Counted from the stretch's first letter, positions 1 to 6,670 are shown. The stretch is DNA of 7,205 nt from Empedobacter stercoris (GCF_965137335.1 NZ_CBCRZD010000052.1), one strand, 5' to 3'. Numbers and translations are program-made. The notes: generated from the letters alone by a model not told the origin.

Positions 1-54
1 TGCTGAAGAGTCGAGCGTCAATTCGGCGTAAAGAGCGTTAAAAATGATTTACTT

Positions 55-73
55 TTCGCATTTTATATGCGAA
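55..73. repeat. Palindrome TTCGCAT-(5 nt)-ATGCGAA in copy 1
   Basis: A perfect 7-bp inverted repeat with loop TTTAT lies in the best conserved part of the compound repeat. It is bracketed by the direct repeat AATGATTT (43-50 and 72-79). The same structure occurs unchanged at 550-568. Its function is unknown. It could simply be part of a dispersed repeat end. Confidence 0.6.
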
Positions 74-128
74 TGATTTAAAGCATTTAGCGAATAGCCT
101 TTATTGACCGACTTGTAAGCATTATACC

Positions 129-171
129 TAAGCTCCACTGGAGCTTCTCCTTTTAATTTCAAATGTTTTTT
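129..171 (-). repeat. GGAG-hairpin module in inverted orientation, variant stem
   Basis: Read on the minus strand, this is the same module as in the right-hand array: a run of A, then CATTTGAAATTAAAA, then GGAG, then a hairpin, then AGGTA. The stem is AAGCTCC-AGT-GGAGCTT (130-146), fully paired. Aligned to the array stem GAGCCAC-GGT-GTGGCTC, three base pairs are changed on both arms at once: pair 1 G-C to A-T, pair 5 C-G to T-A, and pair 6 A-T to C-G. The flanking sequence to 171 is otherwise nearly unchanged. The module is absent at the equivalent place in copy 2, so it behaves as a separable unit. Confidence 0.8.
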
Positions 172-344
172 CATCAAGGAAAAAATGAATGTAAAATACT
201 TTCTGTCACTTTTTTATTCATTACTTATCTATTTTTATTGTCGGTATTCATATGCCCTTCGGGGAAACTCATCCAAAAAAAAGAAACAAAAAAAAGATGC
301 CGACAGTAGTCTCTCAATAATTCAACTAACTAAATTATTTTCTT

Positions 345-384
345 AAAGTTGGCAACTCGCTTCTCTCAAACACTCCAACTTTTT
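345..384. other. Conserved long-loop inverted repeat AAAGTTGG...CCAACTTT (copy 1)
   Basis: An 8-bp perfect inverted repeat (345-352 with 375-382) encloses a 22-nt loop and is followed by two more T residues. It resembles a weak rho-independent terminator read on the plus strand. A smaller competing stem GTTG-G-CAAC lies at its base. The copy at 911-950 keeps both arms and the loop length although the loop centre differs (TTCT against CCAC). Confidence 0.45.
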
Positions 385-549
385 AATTTCAATAATTTAG
401 AGTTAAATTACATTTCGATTCTAAATCGTCGGATTTTTTTAATTCCTATTTAAACATTCGAATTCGTATATAACAACTAATTTATAAACCGTCCTTGCTG
501 AAGAGTCGAGCGTCAATTCGGTGTAAAGAGCGTTAAAAATGATTTACTT

Positions 550-568
550 TTCGCATTTTATATGCGAA
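550..568. repeat. Palindrome TTCGCAT-(5 nt)-ATGCGAA in copy 2
   Basis: This is identical to the palindrome at 55-73, including the TTTAT loop and the flanking AATGATTT direct repeats. Because the two copies do not differ, there is no covariation to show that the fold itself is selected. Confidence 0.6.
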
Positions 569-754
569 TGATTTAAAGCATTTAGCGAATAGCCATTATT
601 GACCGACTTGTAAGCATAGACTTGATTTTTTTGGTTCGTTTTTTCATCAAGGAAAAAATGAATGTAAAATACTTTCTGTCACTTTTTTATTCATTATATA
701 TGTATTTTTATTGTCGGTATTCATATGCCCTTCGGGGAAGCTCATCCAAAAAAC

Positions 755-849
755 ATTTGAAATTAAAAATTTGAGATTAAGAGGAGGAGTCACGATGTGG
801 CTCAGGTAATACTTATTTCTTATTTTCATTTTTTGCTCATCCAAAAAAC
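755..849 (+). repeat. 95 bp hairpin-bearing insert between 15 bp direct repeats in copy 2
   Basis: Relative to copy 1, this segment is extra. It lies between two identical 15 bp sequences, GCTCATCCAAAAAAC at 740-754 and again at 835-849. Inside it, a 14 bp unit is duplicated with two mismatches (755-768 and 769-782), followed by AGGAG and the hairpin GAGTCAC-GAT-GTGGCTC (787-803), then AGGTAATACTTATTTC and a T-rich stretch. It corresponds to part of one unit of the array at the right end. It lacks the half with CATATGCCCTTCGGGG, as expected if a tandem unit was gained and then partly deleted. Confidence 0.75.
787..803 (+). repeat. GGAG-hairpin, stem GAGTCAC/GTGGCTC
   Basis: A 7-bp stem with loop GAT is preceded directly by GGAG (783-786). 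The fourth pair is T opposite G, which is a wobble pair in RNA where other copies have C-G. The following AGGTAATACTTATTT matches the array units at the right end. Confidence 0.75.
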
Positions 850-910
850 GAAACAAAAAAAGATGCCGACAGTAGTCTCTCAATGATTCAACTAAATAAA
901 TTATTTCCAT

Positions 911-950
911 AAAGTTGGCAACTCGCTCCACTCAAACACTCCAACTTTTT
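911..950. other. Conserved long-loop inverted repeat AAAGTTGG...CCAACTTT (copy 2)
   Basis: This is the counterpart of the structure at 345-384. The arms at 911-918 and 941-948 are unchanged, the loop is again 22 nt, and two further T residues follow. No gene on the plus strand ends just upstream, so if it acts as a terminator it would stop repeat-internal or incoming transcription. Confidence 0.45.
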
Positions 951-1030
951 AATTTCAATAATTTAGAGTTGAATTACATTTCGATTCTAAATCGTCGGAT
1001 TTTTAATTCCTTTTTCAATACTTAAATTCG

Positions 1031-1060
1031 TTGTCATTCTGAGCATGTCGAAGAATCTCA
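1031..1060. repeat. Short interspersed palindrome of the CATTCTGAGC...GAAGAATCTC type
   Basis: The sequence TCATTCTGAGCATGTCGAAG followed by AATCTCA matches a very common intergenic palindrome-like repeat that I recall from many Bacteroidota and other genomes. ATTCT (1036-1040) pairs with AGAAT (1052-1056). It begins exactly where the compound repeat stops. The family recognition is from memory; no function is assigned. Confidence 0.6.
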
Positions 1061-1206
1061 ACCTTAACCACATTTTTATGTTTTACGCTTTTGTTACTTG
1101 CTGTCACATAAAGTAATCTTCGTTCTTAGAAAAAGAAAATTGTATCGAAATATCTTTTCTTTAATAACTCTTTTTTCTTCTATCAAATTGTATGATTTTG
1201 TTTCAT
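1061..1206. other. Gene-free AT-rich spacer
   Basis: I see no coding region here. The only structure is a weak A/T-only style inverted repeat, AAAGAAAA (1132-1139) with TTTTCTTT (1155-1162). It is expected by chance in such AT-rich DNA and I give it no role. Confidence 0.5.
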
Positions 1207-1239
1207 AAAAAAATCCCCTTAATGAATTTAAGAGGATTT
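1207..1239 (-). terminator. Intrinsic terminator of the aminotransferase gene
   Basis: On the minus strand, AAATCCTCTTAA and TTAAGGGGATTT form a 12-bp stem with one G-U pair and the loop ATTCA. A run of seven T follows (three of them from the stem base). It begins about 21 nt after the stop codon of the aminotransferase. This is a textbook rho-independent terminator and separates the gene from the repeat region to the left. Confidence 0.9.
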
Positions 1240-1260
1240 AATATTATTATTTGGATGAAA

Positions 1261-2397
1261 TTATTTTCCGAAAACTGCGTTCACTTTTGCTGCAATTCGT
1301 TCACGTTCTGCATCTGTTAAGTTAGAACCTGAAGGTAGACATAAGCCATTTTCGAATAATTCTTCGGCAACTTTACCACCATAATAAAGTGAATTTGCAA
1401 AAACAGGTTGTAGATGCATTGGTTTCCATAAAGGACGAGATTCGATCTCATCTTCTAAGAATGCTAAACGTAAATCTTCACGCGTTTTACCGGCTACTTT
1501 TGAATCGATTAAAATCGCAGATAACCAATGATTAGAGAAATAATCTGATGTTGGCTCTGTGAATACAGTAACTCCATCAATATCCGCAAACAAATCTTGG
1601 TAGAAGTTGTTCATCGCACGACGAGCGGCAACTCTATCTGCTAAAACTTCCATTTGACCACGTCCAATTCCAGCCGTAATATTACTCATACGGTAATTGT
1701 ATCCAATATGCGAATGTTGATAATGTGGTGCATTATCACGTGCTTGAGTCGCTAAAAATACCGCTTTATCTTTATCTTCTTTTGTTTGACACACTAATGC
1801 TCCACCTCCAGAAGTGGTAATAATCTTATTCCCATTAAACGATAAGGCTCCAAAGCGTCCGAATGTACCACAGGCTTTTCCTTTGTATGTAGAACCTAAA
1901 GCTTCTGCTGCATCTTCAATTACGGGAATATTGTATTTTTCTGCAACCGCATGTACTTCATCAACTTTATACGGCATTCCGTACAAATGAACTGCTAAAA
2001 TAGCTTTTGGTGTTTTTCCTTTTGCTATTCTATCTTTGATTGCTTCCTCTAAAGCGATTGGACAAATATTCCATGTTTCTTTCTCCGAATCAACAAACAC
2101 AGGCGTTGCACCTTGATAAGCAATAGGATTTGCAGTTGCAGAAAACGTCATCGATTGACAAAGAACCTCATCACCATGTGAAACACCACATTCAATCAAT
2201 GCTAAATGTAAAGCAGCTGTTCCCGCAGACAATGCCGCCACATGAACATCCGCCTTTAAAAATTTTGATAAATCTTCTTCAAATCCATTAACATTTGGAC
2301 CAAGTGGAGCAACCCAGTTAGAATCAAATGCGTCATGAATGTATTTTAATTCATTCCCTCCCATATGTGGAGATGATAACCATATCTTTTCAGCCAT
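1261..2397 (-). CDS. EpsN/PglE-like PLP-dependent sugar aminotransferase (DegT/DnrJ/EryC1/StrS family)
   Basis: The 378-residue protein is full length for the family. These enzymes move an amino group, usually from glutamate, to a 4-keto-6-deoxy sugar nucleotide in the cytoplasm, supplying amino sugars such as bacillosamine-type residues for capsule, exopolysaccharide or protein glycans. Visible landmarks are SAGTAALHLAL (57-67), which binds the PLP phosphate; EDAAE (161-165), with Asp162 expected at the pyridine nitrogen; SFNGNK (186-191), with Lys191 as the Schiff-base lysine; GYNYRMSN (232-239); and RPLWKPMHLQP (321-331). The overall sequence strongly recalls Bacillus EpsN and Campylobacter PglE, but the exact substrate cannot be read from sequence. 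I chose the ATG at 2397. The frame can be extended to a TTG at 2421, but that codon overlaps a -7 promoter box and would precede the transcript. No dehydratase or acetyltransferase partner is nearby, and the gene has its own promoter and terminator. Confidence 0.93.
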   Translation of the reverse strand: MAEKIWLSSPHMGGNELKYIHDAFDSNWVAPLGPNVNGFEEDLSKFLKADVHVAALSAGTAALHLALIECGVSHGDEVLCQSMTFSATANPIAYQGATPVFVDSEKETWNICPIALEEAIKDRIAKGKTPKAILAVHLYGMPYKVDEVHAVAEKYNIPVIEDAAEALGSTYKGKACGTFGRFGALSFNGNKIITTSGGGALVCQTKEDKDKAVFLATQARDNAPHYQHSHIGYNYRMSNITAGIGRGQMEVLADRVAARRAMNNFYQDLFADIDGVTVFTEPTSDYFSNHWLSAILIDSKVAGKTREDLRLAFLEDEIESRPLWKPMHLQPVFANSLYYGGKVAEELFENGLCLPSGSNLTDAERERIAAKVNAVFGK

Positions 2398-2418
2398 TTT
2401 ATAGTTGTTTTTGCTGTA

Positions 2419-2426
2419 CAAATTTA
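2419..2426 (-). promoter_or_regulatory. Bacteroidota -7 box (TAAATTTG) for the aminotransferase
   Basis: TAAATTTG on the minus strand fits the Bacteroidota -7 consensus TAnnTTTG. Transcription would start near 2412-2414, leaving a leader of about 15 nt before the ATG at 2397. The leader has no Shine-Dalgarno sequence, as is usual in this phylum. No good TTG -33 element is found at the usual spacing of about 19 nt. A TTG lies only 12 nt upstream, so the -33 part is unsupported. Confidence 0.55.
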
Positions 2427-2514
2427 GAGTAAAAGAATCAATTTTAATCAGATTTAACTTTTTACTTTAGCTTATTCTTCAAAAAAAGAAATTCATCTCT
2501 ACTCTAAAGTATTT

Positions 2515-2548
2515 AAAAAAAATAGTAAACAACTCATCGTTTTGTTTA
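2515..2548 (-). terminator. Probable weak terminator after the phosphodiesterase gene
   Basis: Read on the minus strand, TAAACAA (2542-2548) pairs with TTGTTTA (2526-2532) across a 9-nt loop. After CTA comes a run of eight T (2515-2522). The hairpin starts a few bases past the phosphodiesterase stop codon. The stem is AT-rich and weak, so read-through into the aminotransferase gene is possible. Confidence 0.5.
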
Positions 2549-2553
2549 TATCA

Positions 2554-3411
2554 TTACCAATTAATAAATTGAGCAGGGTAATCTGTTTCTATAATATCGG
2601 GACGCGTAATTAAATGTTGAATATATCCTCTTGTTCGTTCGAGATCAGTTGGTAATTTATCTGAGGTTGGAGCAATCGCAATCATCACCATGACCCCTTT
2701 ATCTCTTAGATACGCGATCATTTCTTTTTGTTCCTCTTTTATGGCGGTTCCTACCCATGCAATTACGCGATTAAAAGGGACATTCAGTTGTTCAAAACTC
2801 TTAACATCTTTCATGGTATGAAAAGGTTTCATAAACAATACATGATTTAAATGCTTGGCGTAATACGCCACTTCCTCATCTTTTCTCAATCCCAACACCA
2901 CATTTGGATAAGGGTTTTCTTTCAAAAACTTTACATAGGTTGCATACGGAACACCTTTATTATCTAACTGAAAAATAGTTTTTCCTTGACTCCAATCTAA
3001 AGCTTCTTTAAGGGTAGGAATTTTAAAATCAGTTAAATTTCCTTCTCGGTCTTTTAACCTTGCATTCTTTATTTCAGCATAGGTATAGTCTTTTACTTTT
3101 CCTTTTAAGGTTGTCGTTCGATCGAAAGTATCGTCGTGCATAAGGATCAACACCGAATCTTTTGTTAATTGAGGATCTATCTCAAAAAAAGAAGGCATAA
3201 TCGACAATGTTTTTTCAAAAGCTTCAATACTATTTTCTGGATACCCAGGCATCATACCTCCCCTATGTCCTGAGATAATGATTGGTTTTGATTGATCTTG
3301 TTTGAAATAAGACTTCAAGTCTTCAAAACTTTTGATATCAACTGTTTTCAATTGCGCATTAGCCACAGTAACTGTAGCTAATAGCGCAAACCACAAATGT
3401 ATTTTTCTCAT
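2554..3411 (-). CDS. Secreted glycerophosphodiester phosphodiesterase family protein
   Basis: The 285-residue protein hydrolyses glycerophosphodiesters to glycerol 3-phosphate and an alcohol, judging by family. It begins with a Sec signal peptide (KIHLWFALLATVTVANA, cleavage likely after Ala19, before Gln20), so it acts in the periplasm or outside the cell. The TIM-barrel family motifs are in place: GHRGG with His49 and Arg50, PEN with Glu59, EID with Glu77 and Asp79, and MHDDTFDRTT (91-100) with the second catalytic histidine His92. The usual ExK strand appears as LDNK (149-152), with Asp150 in place of glutamate. The C-terminal DIIETDYP (272-279) matches the family's end motif. The gene starts 13 nt after the receptor stop codon without a Shine-Dalgarno sequence, so it is probably co-transcribed with the receptor. 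Its natural substrate is unknown, and scavenging of phosphate or phospholipid head groups is inference. Confidence 0.92.
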   Translation of the reverse strand: MRKIHLWFALLATVTVANAQLKTVDIKSFEDLKSYFKQDQSKPIIISGHRGGMMPGYPENSIEAFEKTLSIMPSFFEIDPQLTKDSVLILMHDDTFDRTTTLKGKVKDYTYAEIKNARLKDREGNLTDFKIPTLKEALDWSQGKTIFQLDNKGVPYATYVKFLKENPYPNVVLGLRKDEEVAYYAKHLNHVLFMKPFHTMKDVKSFEQLNVPFNRVIAWVGTAIKEEQKEMIAYLRDKGVMVMIAIAPTSDKLPTDLERTRGYIQHLITRPDIIETDYPAQFINW

Positions 3412-3424
3412 GTAAATCGGTCTA

Positions 3425-6400
3425 TTAAAAACTATATCTAAACCCTATTTGTATTTGATATGGATTGAATGCATAATTCGTTTTACCTGTATTCGTATTT
3501 ACATTGTAAACAAAACGTTCATTTGCTGTATCAAAACTCTTAATTGAATAAATATTTTGTTTACCTATTCTAGGACCTACTCCCCATTCTTTGTTCATTA
3601 AATTAGCTACATTAAAAATATCTACTGCAACTTCAAAACGATGTTTCTCAACAATTTTTATCTTTTTAGCTAATCTTAAATCAAATGTTCCTGAAAATCC
3701 ATTAATTCCTCCATTACGTTCTGCGATTTTACCGAAACTCTTTCGAATATAATCTTTTGTATGCTTTTCAACTTCTGGATTATCTAAAATAGCTTGAATT
3801 CCATTTCTTAAATATTCAGGAGTTGAAGCAGCGTTAGGATCATAGATGTATGCCAAATCATTTGAATTTACGAAATCTCCATTCATATTTCCACCTACAG
3901 CTAATGAGTAACGAGTTCCACCAATTCCACTAAAACGGATTCCTGCTGTCATTCCCCAAAAAGTTGGAGATTGCCCATACACCACTAACTTGTGACGAAA
4001 ATGTGTATCCGAATAATTCATTTTACTTAAATCTCGAGGATCTTCAGGAACCATTAAGCTTAAGGTTGCTGTATTGGCAACATTTCCATTATAAGACGTA
4101 TTGTCTTTTGAATCATTCCACGTATACGATACGGATAGTTGTCCGTCTTTAAAATAACGGTATGTTCCGTCTAACACAATTGCGTATTGGTCTTTTTTAC
4201 CATCACTAATTAACTCTAAAACTCGTCCCAATTCATGTGTTTTACGTCCATTAACCCAATTGGCAGCACCATTTGTAGGGTTAATTGTTGACGCAGGTAC
4301 ATAAACACCTCGGTTTGCTTCTTCTTTTATTCTAAAAAAAGGTTCGTCTACCATATTACGGTCAACGTACATATAGTTGTTACGTGCCCAGTTCGCATAA
4401 GCACTAATTCCAACTCTCAATCGGTCGCTAAAAAAATGATTATAAGATGCATTTAATTTGTAAACCGTCGGTACTTTAGCATCTTTGCTATTAGCATTAA
4501 TCGTAATTAGTTTTTCTATATTAGGGTTGTTAAAAAGATCTTTTCCTGGGGCATTTTGAGGGTTTTGTCTATAATCAATAAAATCTGGAGTAGGAACTAA
4601 ATCTCCTACAATGTCTACTGCTGCGACTTTTGTTCCATCAAACAACATGTTGTTAATCATTGAATATGGATTTAATGAAGAGCCAAAAATACCTCCACCA
4701 AATTTTACAAAATCTTTTCTATTCTGATTAATATCCCATGTTAATTGAAAACGTGGTTGAAGTTGCCATGTATTAATTTTGTTATCTGTTCTTACACCCA
4801 ATTGTTTATCAGCAACCTCATTGTAATTCGCTGCATTCAGATATTGCATATTCTCAAAACGAATTCCAGCCATTAAGTCTACGCCAGGTAAAATTTCTGT
4901 TTCCAATTGACCATAAACTGCTGATGATAATTGATTAATAACAGTTGAAGGATCATCTGTTAGTCGAATTTCTCTTGCATAGCGATAGGGAGTCATATTT
5001 TTGAAATTATCCATTCCAGTAAAATAGAAACGACCATTCATTTCACTTCCATATACATTTTTCATGTGGTAATACGAAAAATCCCCTCCCAATGTATATT
5101 TGATGTTATTGCGGTTGATGTAAACATTATTTACCAATTGCAATACATTTCCTTTGAACCATTCAGGTGAAAATCGTTGACCTCCTAATTGTATATTCGT
5201 ATAATGAGTTTTTTCTCCTATTTGAGATCCTACACTTTCTACAATTGCACGCGGAATAGATTGGCTAGGCAATTCACTTGATGGAATAATATTCTGATGC
5301 TCAAAAAAATGTTGAACTTTCAGTTCATTAGTAATGTCATTATTAAAATCTGTTCTTAACGATAACATCAAACTGTTGTCTGTTTTTTTTCTATCAATAT
5401 AGGATTCATACATGTTAATCGATGTATTATCCCCTTCAGAAAGTTTATCGTTTTCGTGAACAAAGTTGTTACGTAATGTCAATAAATTTCGGGAATTTAA
5501 TTGCCAATCAATACGTAAAAATGCGGCATTTGTATCTTTATTTTTATCAAATGCGCCAAATTGAGGATTAGATGACACCCCATACTGATCTCGGGCAATT
5601 GATAAAAATTGATCTAAAGTTGATTGGGTTACATTGTATAACGCTTCATCACTTGGGTTATTAATATTGGCAATCATCAATGGACGTTTATCCACTTGTC
5701 TGTCCCAAGCGACAAAGAAATGCGCTTTATCTTTCTTTATTGGTCCACCTAAAGAAAAGCCATATTGATAAGTTGAGAATTCATTGTCTCTTTTGTTTCC
5801 ACGAATGTCGTATGGACTCGATAACCAATCGGCACGTCCATAAAGAAAAGCACTTCCTTCTAATTTATTCGTTCCGGATTTGGTTACTGTACTAATTGTT
5901 CCTCCCCCAGCACGACCATTCGTCACATCATATTCATTGGTAACTACTTTAAACTCTCGAATGGCTTCCATTGAAATTGAATAAGAAGAAGAGGTAGAGC
6001 CTCCAGCTATTGTTCCTCTATTAGACATTCCGTCTATTGTATAATCTACTGAAGAAGCTAATTGTCCTCCAATACTCGAACCATTACTTAATGGAGAAAG
6101 ATCAATTAACGAGGTAAAGTTTCGTCCATTTACAGGTAATGTTTGCAAATCTTTTGCCGATACAGAAGTTGAAGCACCGACTTGTTTGATTGAACTTTTT
6201 AACGTTTGTCCATTAACAACTACTTCTGATAAATCTGTTGTGCCGTTCGAAAATTTGAATGGGACCCAAATCAAATCACCTTGATTAAGACTATACCCTG
6301 TTAACACCTCATCTTCATGATCATCAGAACGGATTGTAATGGTATAAGGGGAACCCAAAGGCAACTGCTTGAGGTTGTATTCTCCTTTTTCATTTGTTTT

Positions 6401-6580
6401 TGTGGAAGTGGTAAAACCTGTTGATTCGTTTTTGACGATTACAGTTACTTGTGGCAAGTCATATCCTTCATTATCGGTTATCTTTCCAGCAATTCCTGCT
6501 AAATCACCTTGTCCGTAGACTGCTGTTGAAGCCCCTATCGTAAAGACTACTGCTGATAATTGAAATAAATTGAGTTTCAT
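3425..6580 (-). CDS. Oar-like TonB-dependent outer-membrane receptor with carboxypeptidase-regulatory-like domain
   Basis: The 1051-residue protein is an outer-membrane channel energised through TonB. It has a signal peptide (cleavage likely after Gly23 in VYGQ), then an Ig-like CarboxypepD_reg domain (about 28-108), then DLSEVVVNGQ (116-125), which sits where a TonB-box-like motif is found in Bacteroidota receptors. A plug domain follows (about 133-235, with LPVNGRNFTSLIDLSP and GGGTISTVTKSGTN), and then a long beta-barrel ending in QIGFRYSF with a terminal phenylalanine for barrel insertion. The plug signature GGG-x-I-x-x-V-T-K-S-G-T-N and the length are typical of the Oar group rather than SusC, and no SusD partner is adjacent. 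The substrate is unknown. The 13-nt link to a secreted phosphodiesterase suggests glycerophosphodiesters or their products. The ATG start gives a clean signal peptide and lies 18 nt from a -7 box. Confidence 0.93.
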   Translation of the reverse strand: MKLNLFQLSAVVFTIGASTAVYGQGDLAGIAGKITDNEGYDLPQVTVIVKNESTGFTTSTKTNEKGEYNLKQLPLGSPYTITIRSDDHEDEVLTGYSLNQGDLIWVPFKFSNGTTDLSEVVVNGQTLKSSIKQVGASTSVSAKDLQTLPVNGRNFTSLIDLSPLSNGSSIGGQLASSVDYTIDGMSNRGTIAGGSTSSSYSISMEAIREFKVVTNEYDVTNGRAGGGTISTVTKSGTNKLEGSAFLYGRADWLSSPYDIRGNKRDNEFSTYQYGFSLGGPIKKDKAHFFVAWDRQVDKRPLMIANINNPSDEALYNVTQSTLDQFLSIARDQYGVSSNPQFGAFDKNKDTNAAFLRIDWQLNSRNLLTLRNNFVHENDKLSEGDNTSINMYESYIDRKKTDNSLMLSLRTDFNNDITNELKVQHFFEHQNIIPSSELPSQSIPRAIVESVGSQIGEKTHYTNIQLGGQRFSPEWFKGNVLQLVNNVYINRNNIKYTLGGDFSYYHMKNVYGSEMNGRFYFTGMDNFKNMTPYRYAREIRLTDDPSTVINQLSSAVYGQLETEILPGVDLMAGIRFENMQYLNAANYNEVADKQLGVRTDNKINTWQLQPRFQLTWDINQNRKDFVKFGGGIFGSSLNPYSMINNMLFDGTKVAAVDIVGDLVPTPDFIDYRQNPQNAPGKDLFNNPNIEKLITINANSKDAKVPTVYKLNASYNHFFSDRLRVGISAYANWARNNYMYVDRNMVDEPFFRIKEEANRGVYVPASTINPTNGAANWVNGRKTHELGRVLELISDGKKDQYAIVLDGTYRYFKDGQLSVSYTWNDSKDNTSYNGNVANTATLSLMVPEDPRDLSKMNYSDTHFRHKLVVYGQSPTFWGMTAGIRFSGIGGTRYSLAVGGNMNGDFVNSNDLAYIYDPNAASTPEYLRNGIQAILDNPEVEKHTKDYIRKSFGKIAERNGGINGFSGTFDLRLAKKIKIVEKHRFEVAVDIFNVANLMNKEWGVGPRIGKQNIYSIKSFDTANERFVYNVNTNTGKTNYAFNPYQIQIGFRYSF

Positions 6581-6598
6581 GTATGTTTATTTGAAGCC

Positions 6599-6606
6599 CA
6601 AAATTA
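6599..6606 (-). promoter_or_regulatory. Bacteroidota -7 box (TAATTTTG) for the receptor-phosphodiesterase operon
   Basis: TAATTTTG on the minus strand fits TAnnTTTG and would start transcription near 6592-6594, giving a short leader of about 12-14 nt. As at the aminotransferase gene, a TTG lies 12 nt upstream instead of the usual 19 or so, and no classical -33 element is evident. The box lies between the gene and the tandem array. Confidence 0.55.
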
Positions 6607-6650
6607 TTGTACACTAAACAATAAGAGGTTAACTAAAATTTAAGAGATCT

Positions 6651-6670
6651 TTAATAAATCTTATTATTAA
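6651..6670. other. AT-rich inverted repeat upstream of the receptor promoter
   Basis: TTAATAA (6651-6657) pairs with TTATTAA (6664-6670) around a 6-nt centre. The direct repeat AGGTTAA occurs at 6626-6632 and 6670-6676. It could be a regulator site upstream of the receptor operon, but AT-rich palindromes are frequent by chance. Confidence 0.25.

Larger units (their letters stand above)
1..466. repeat. Compound intergenic repeat, copy 1 (left edge may be cut)
   Basis: This is the first copy of a roughly 0.5 kb block that recurs at 496-1030. Positions 1-125 match 496-620 with few differences (for example C27/T522). Both copies then share, in order, a TTTTTTCATCAAGG segment, a T-rich stretch, the CATATGCCCTTCGGGG motif, GATGCCGACAGTAGTCTCTCAAT, an AAAGTTGG...CCAACTTT inverted repeat, and a TTTCGATTCTAAATCGTCGGATTT end. 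This copy differs from copy 2 in two ways: it carries an inverted hairpin module at 129-171, and it lacks the 95 bp hairpin insert found after the CCCTTCGGGG motif in copy 2. No convincing gene is present. The window begins exactly on the repeat, so the true left end is unknown. Confidence 0.9.
496..1030. repeat. Compound intergenic repeat, copy 2
   Basis: This is the second copy of the block at 1-466, in the same orientation and separated from it by about 29 bp of unrelated AT-rich DNA (467-495). It is longer because a 95 bp segment (755-849) containing one hairpin module has been added. In place of the inverted hairpin module of copy 1 it has a short CTTGATTTTTTTGG-containing segment (about 613-632). 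The block ends near AAATTCG at 1024-1030, where similarity to copy 1 fades. Small open frames run through it on both strands, but none looks like a protein. Conservation lies in palindromes and junctions rather than in a reading frame. Confidence 0.9.

Noticed and set aside
647..931. A 94-codon open frame on the minus strand across copy 2
   Set aside because: It runs through the hairpin insert and the direct repeats, has low-complexity composition, and the equivalent frame is not preserved in copy 1. The conserved features there are palindromes.
1..1260. tRNA, rRNA or riboswitch in the left gene-free region
   Set aside because: I found no cloverleaf, CCA end or recognisable riboswitch core. 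The structured elements are accounted for by the repeats.
2463..2511. Inverted repeat TACTTTAG/CTAAAGTA, and TTTAGAGT (2423-2430) opposite ACTCTAAA (2501-2508), as an operator near the aminotransferase promoter
   Set aside because: The arms are short, AT-rich and 33 nt or more apart. Matches like this are expected by chance in this sequence.
3964..5895. Short plus-strand frames at 3964-4152 and 5680-5895
   Set aside because: Both lie wholly inside the receptor gene on the opposite strand and show no recognisable protein features.
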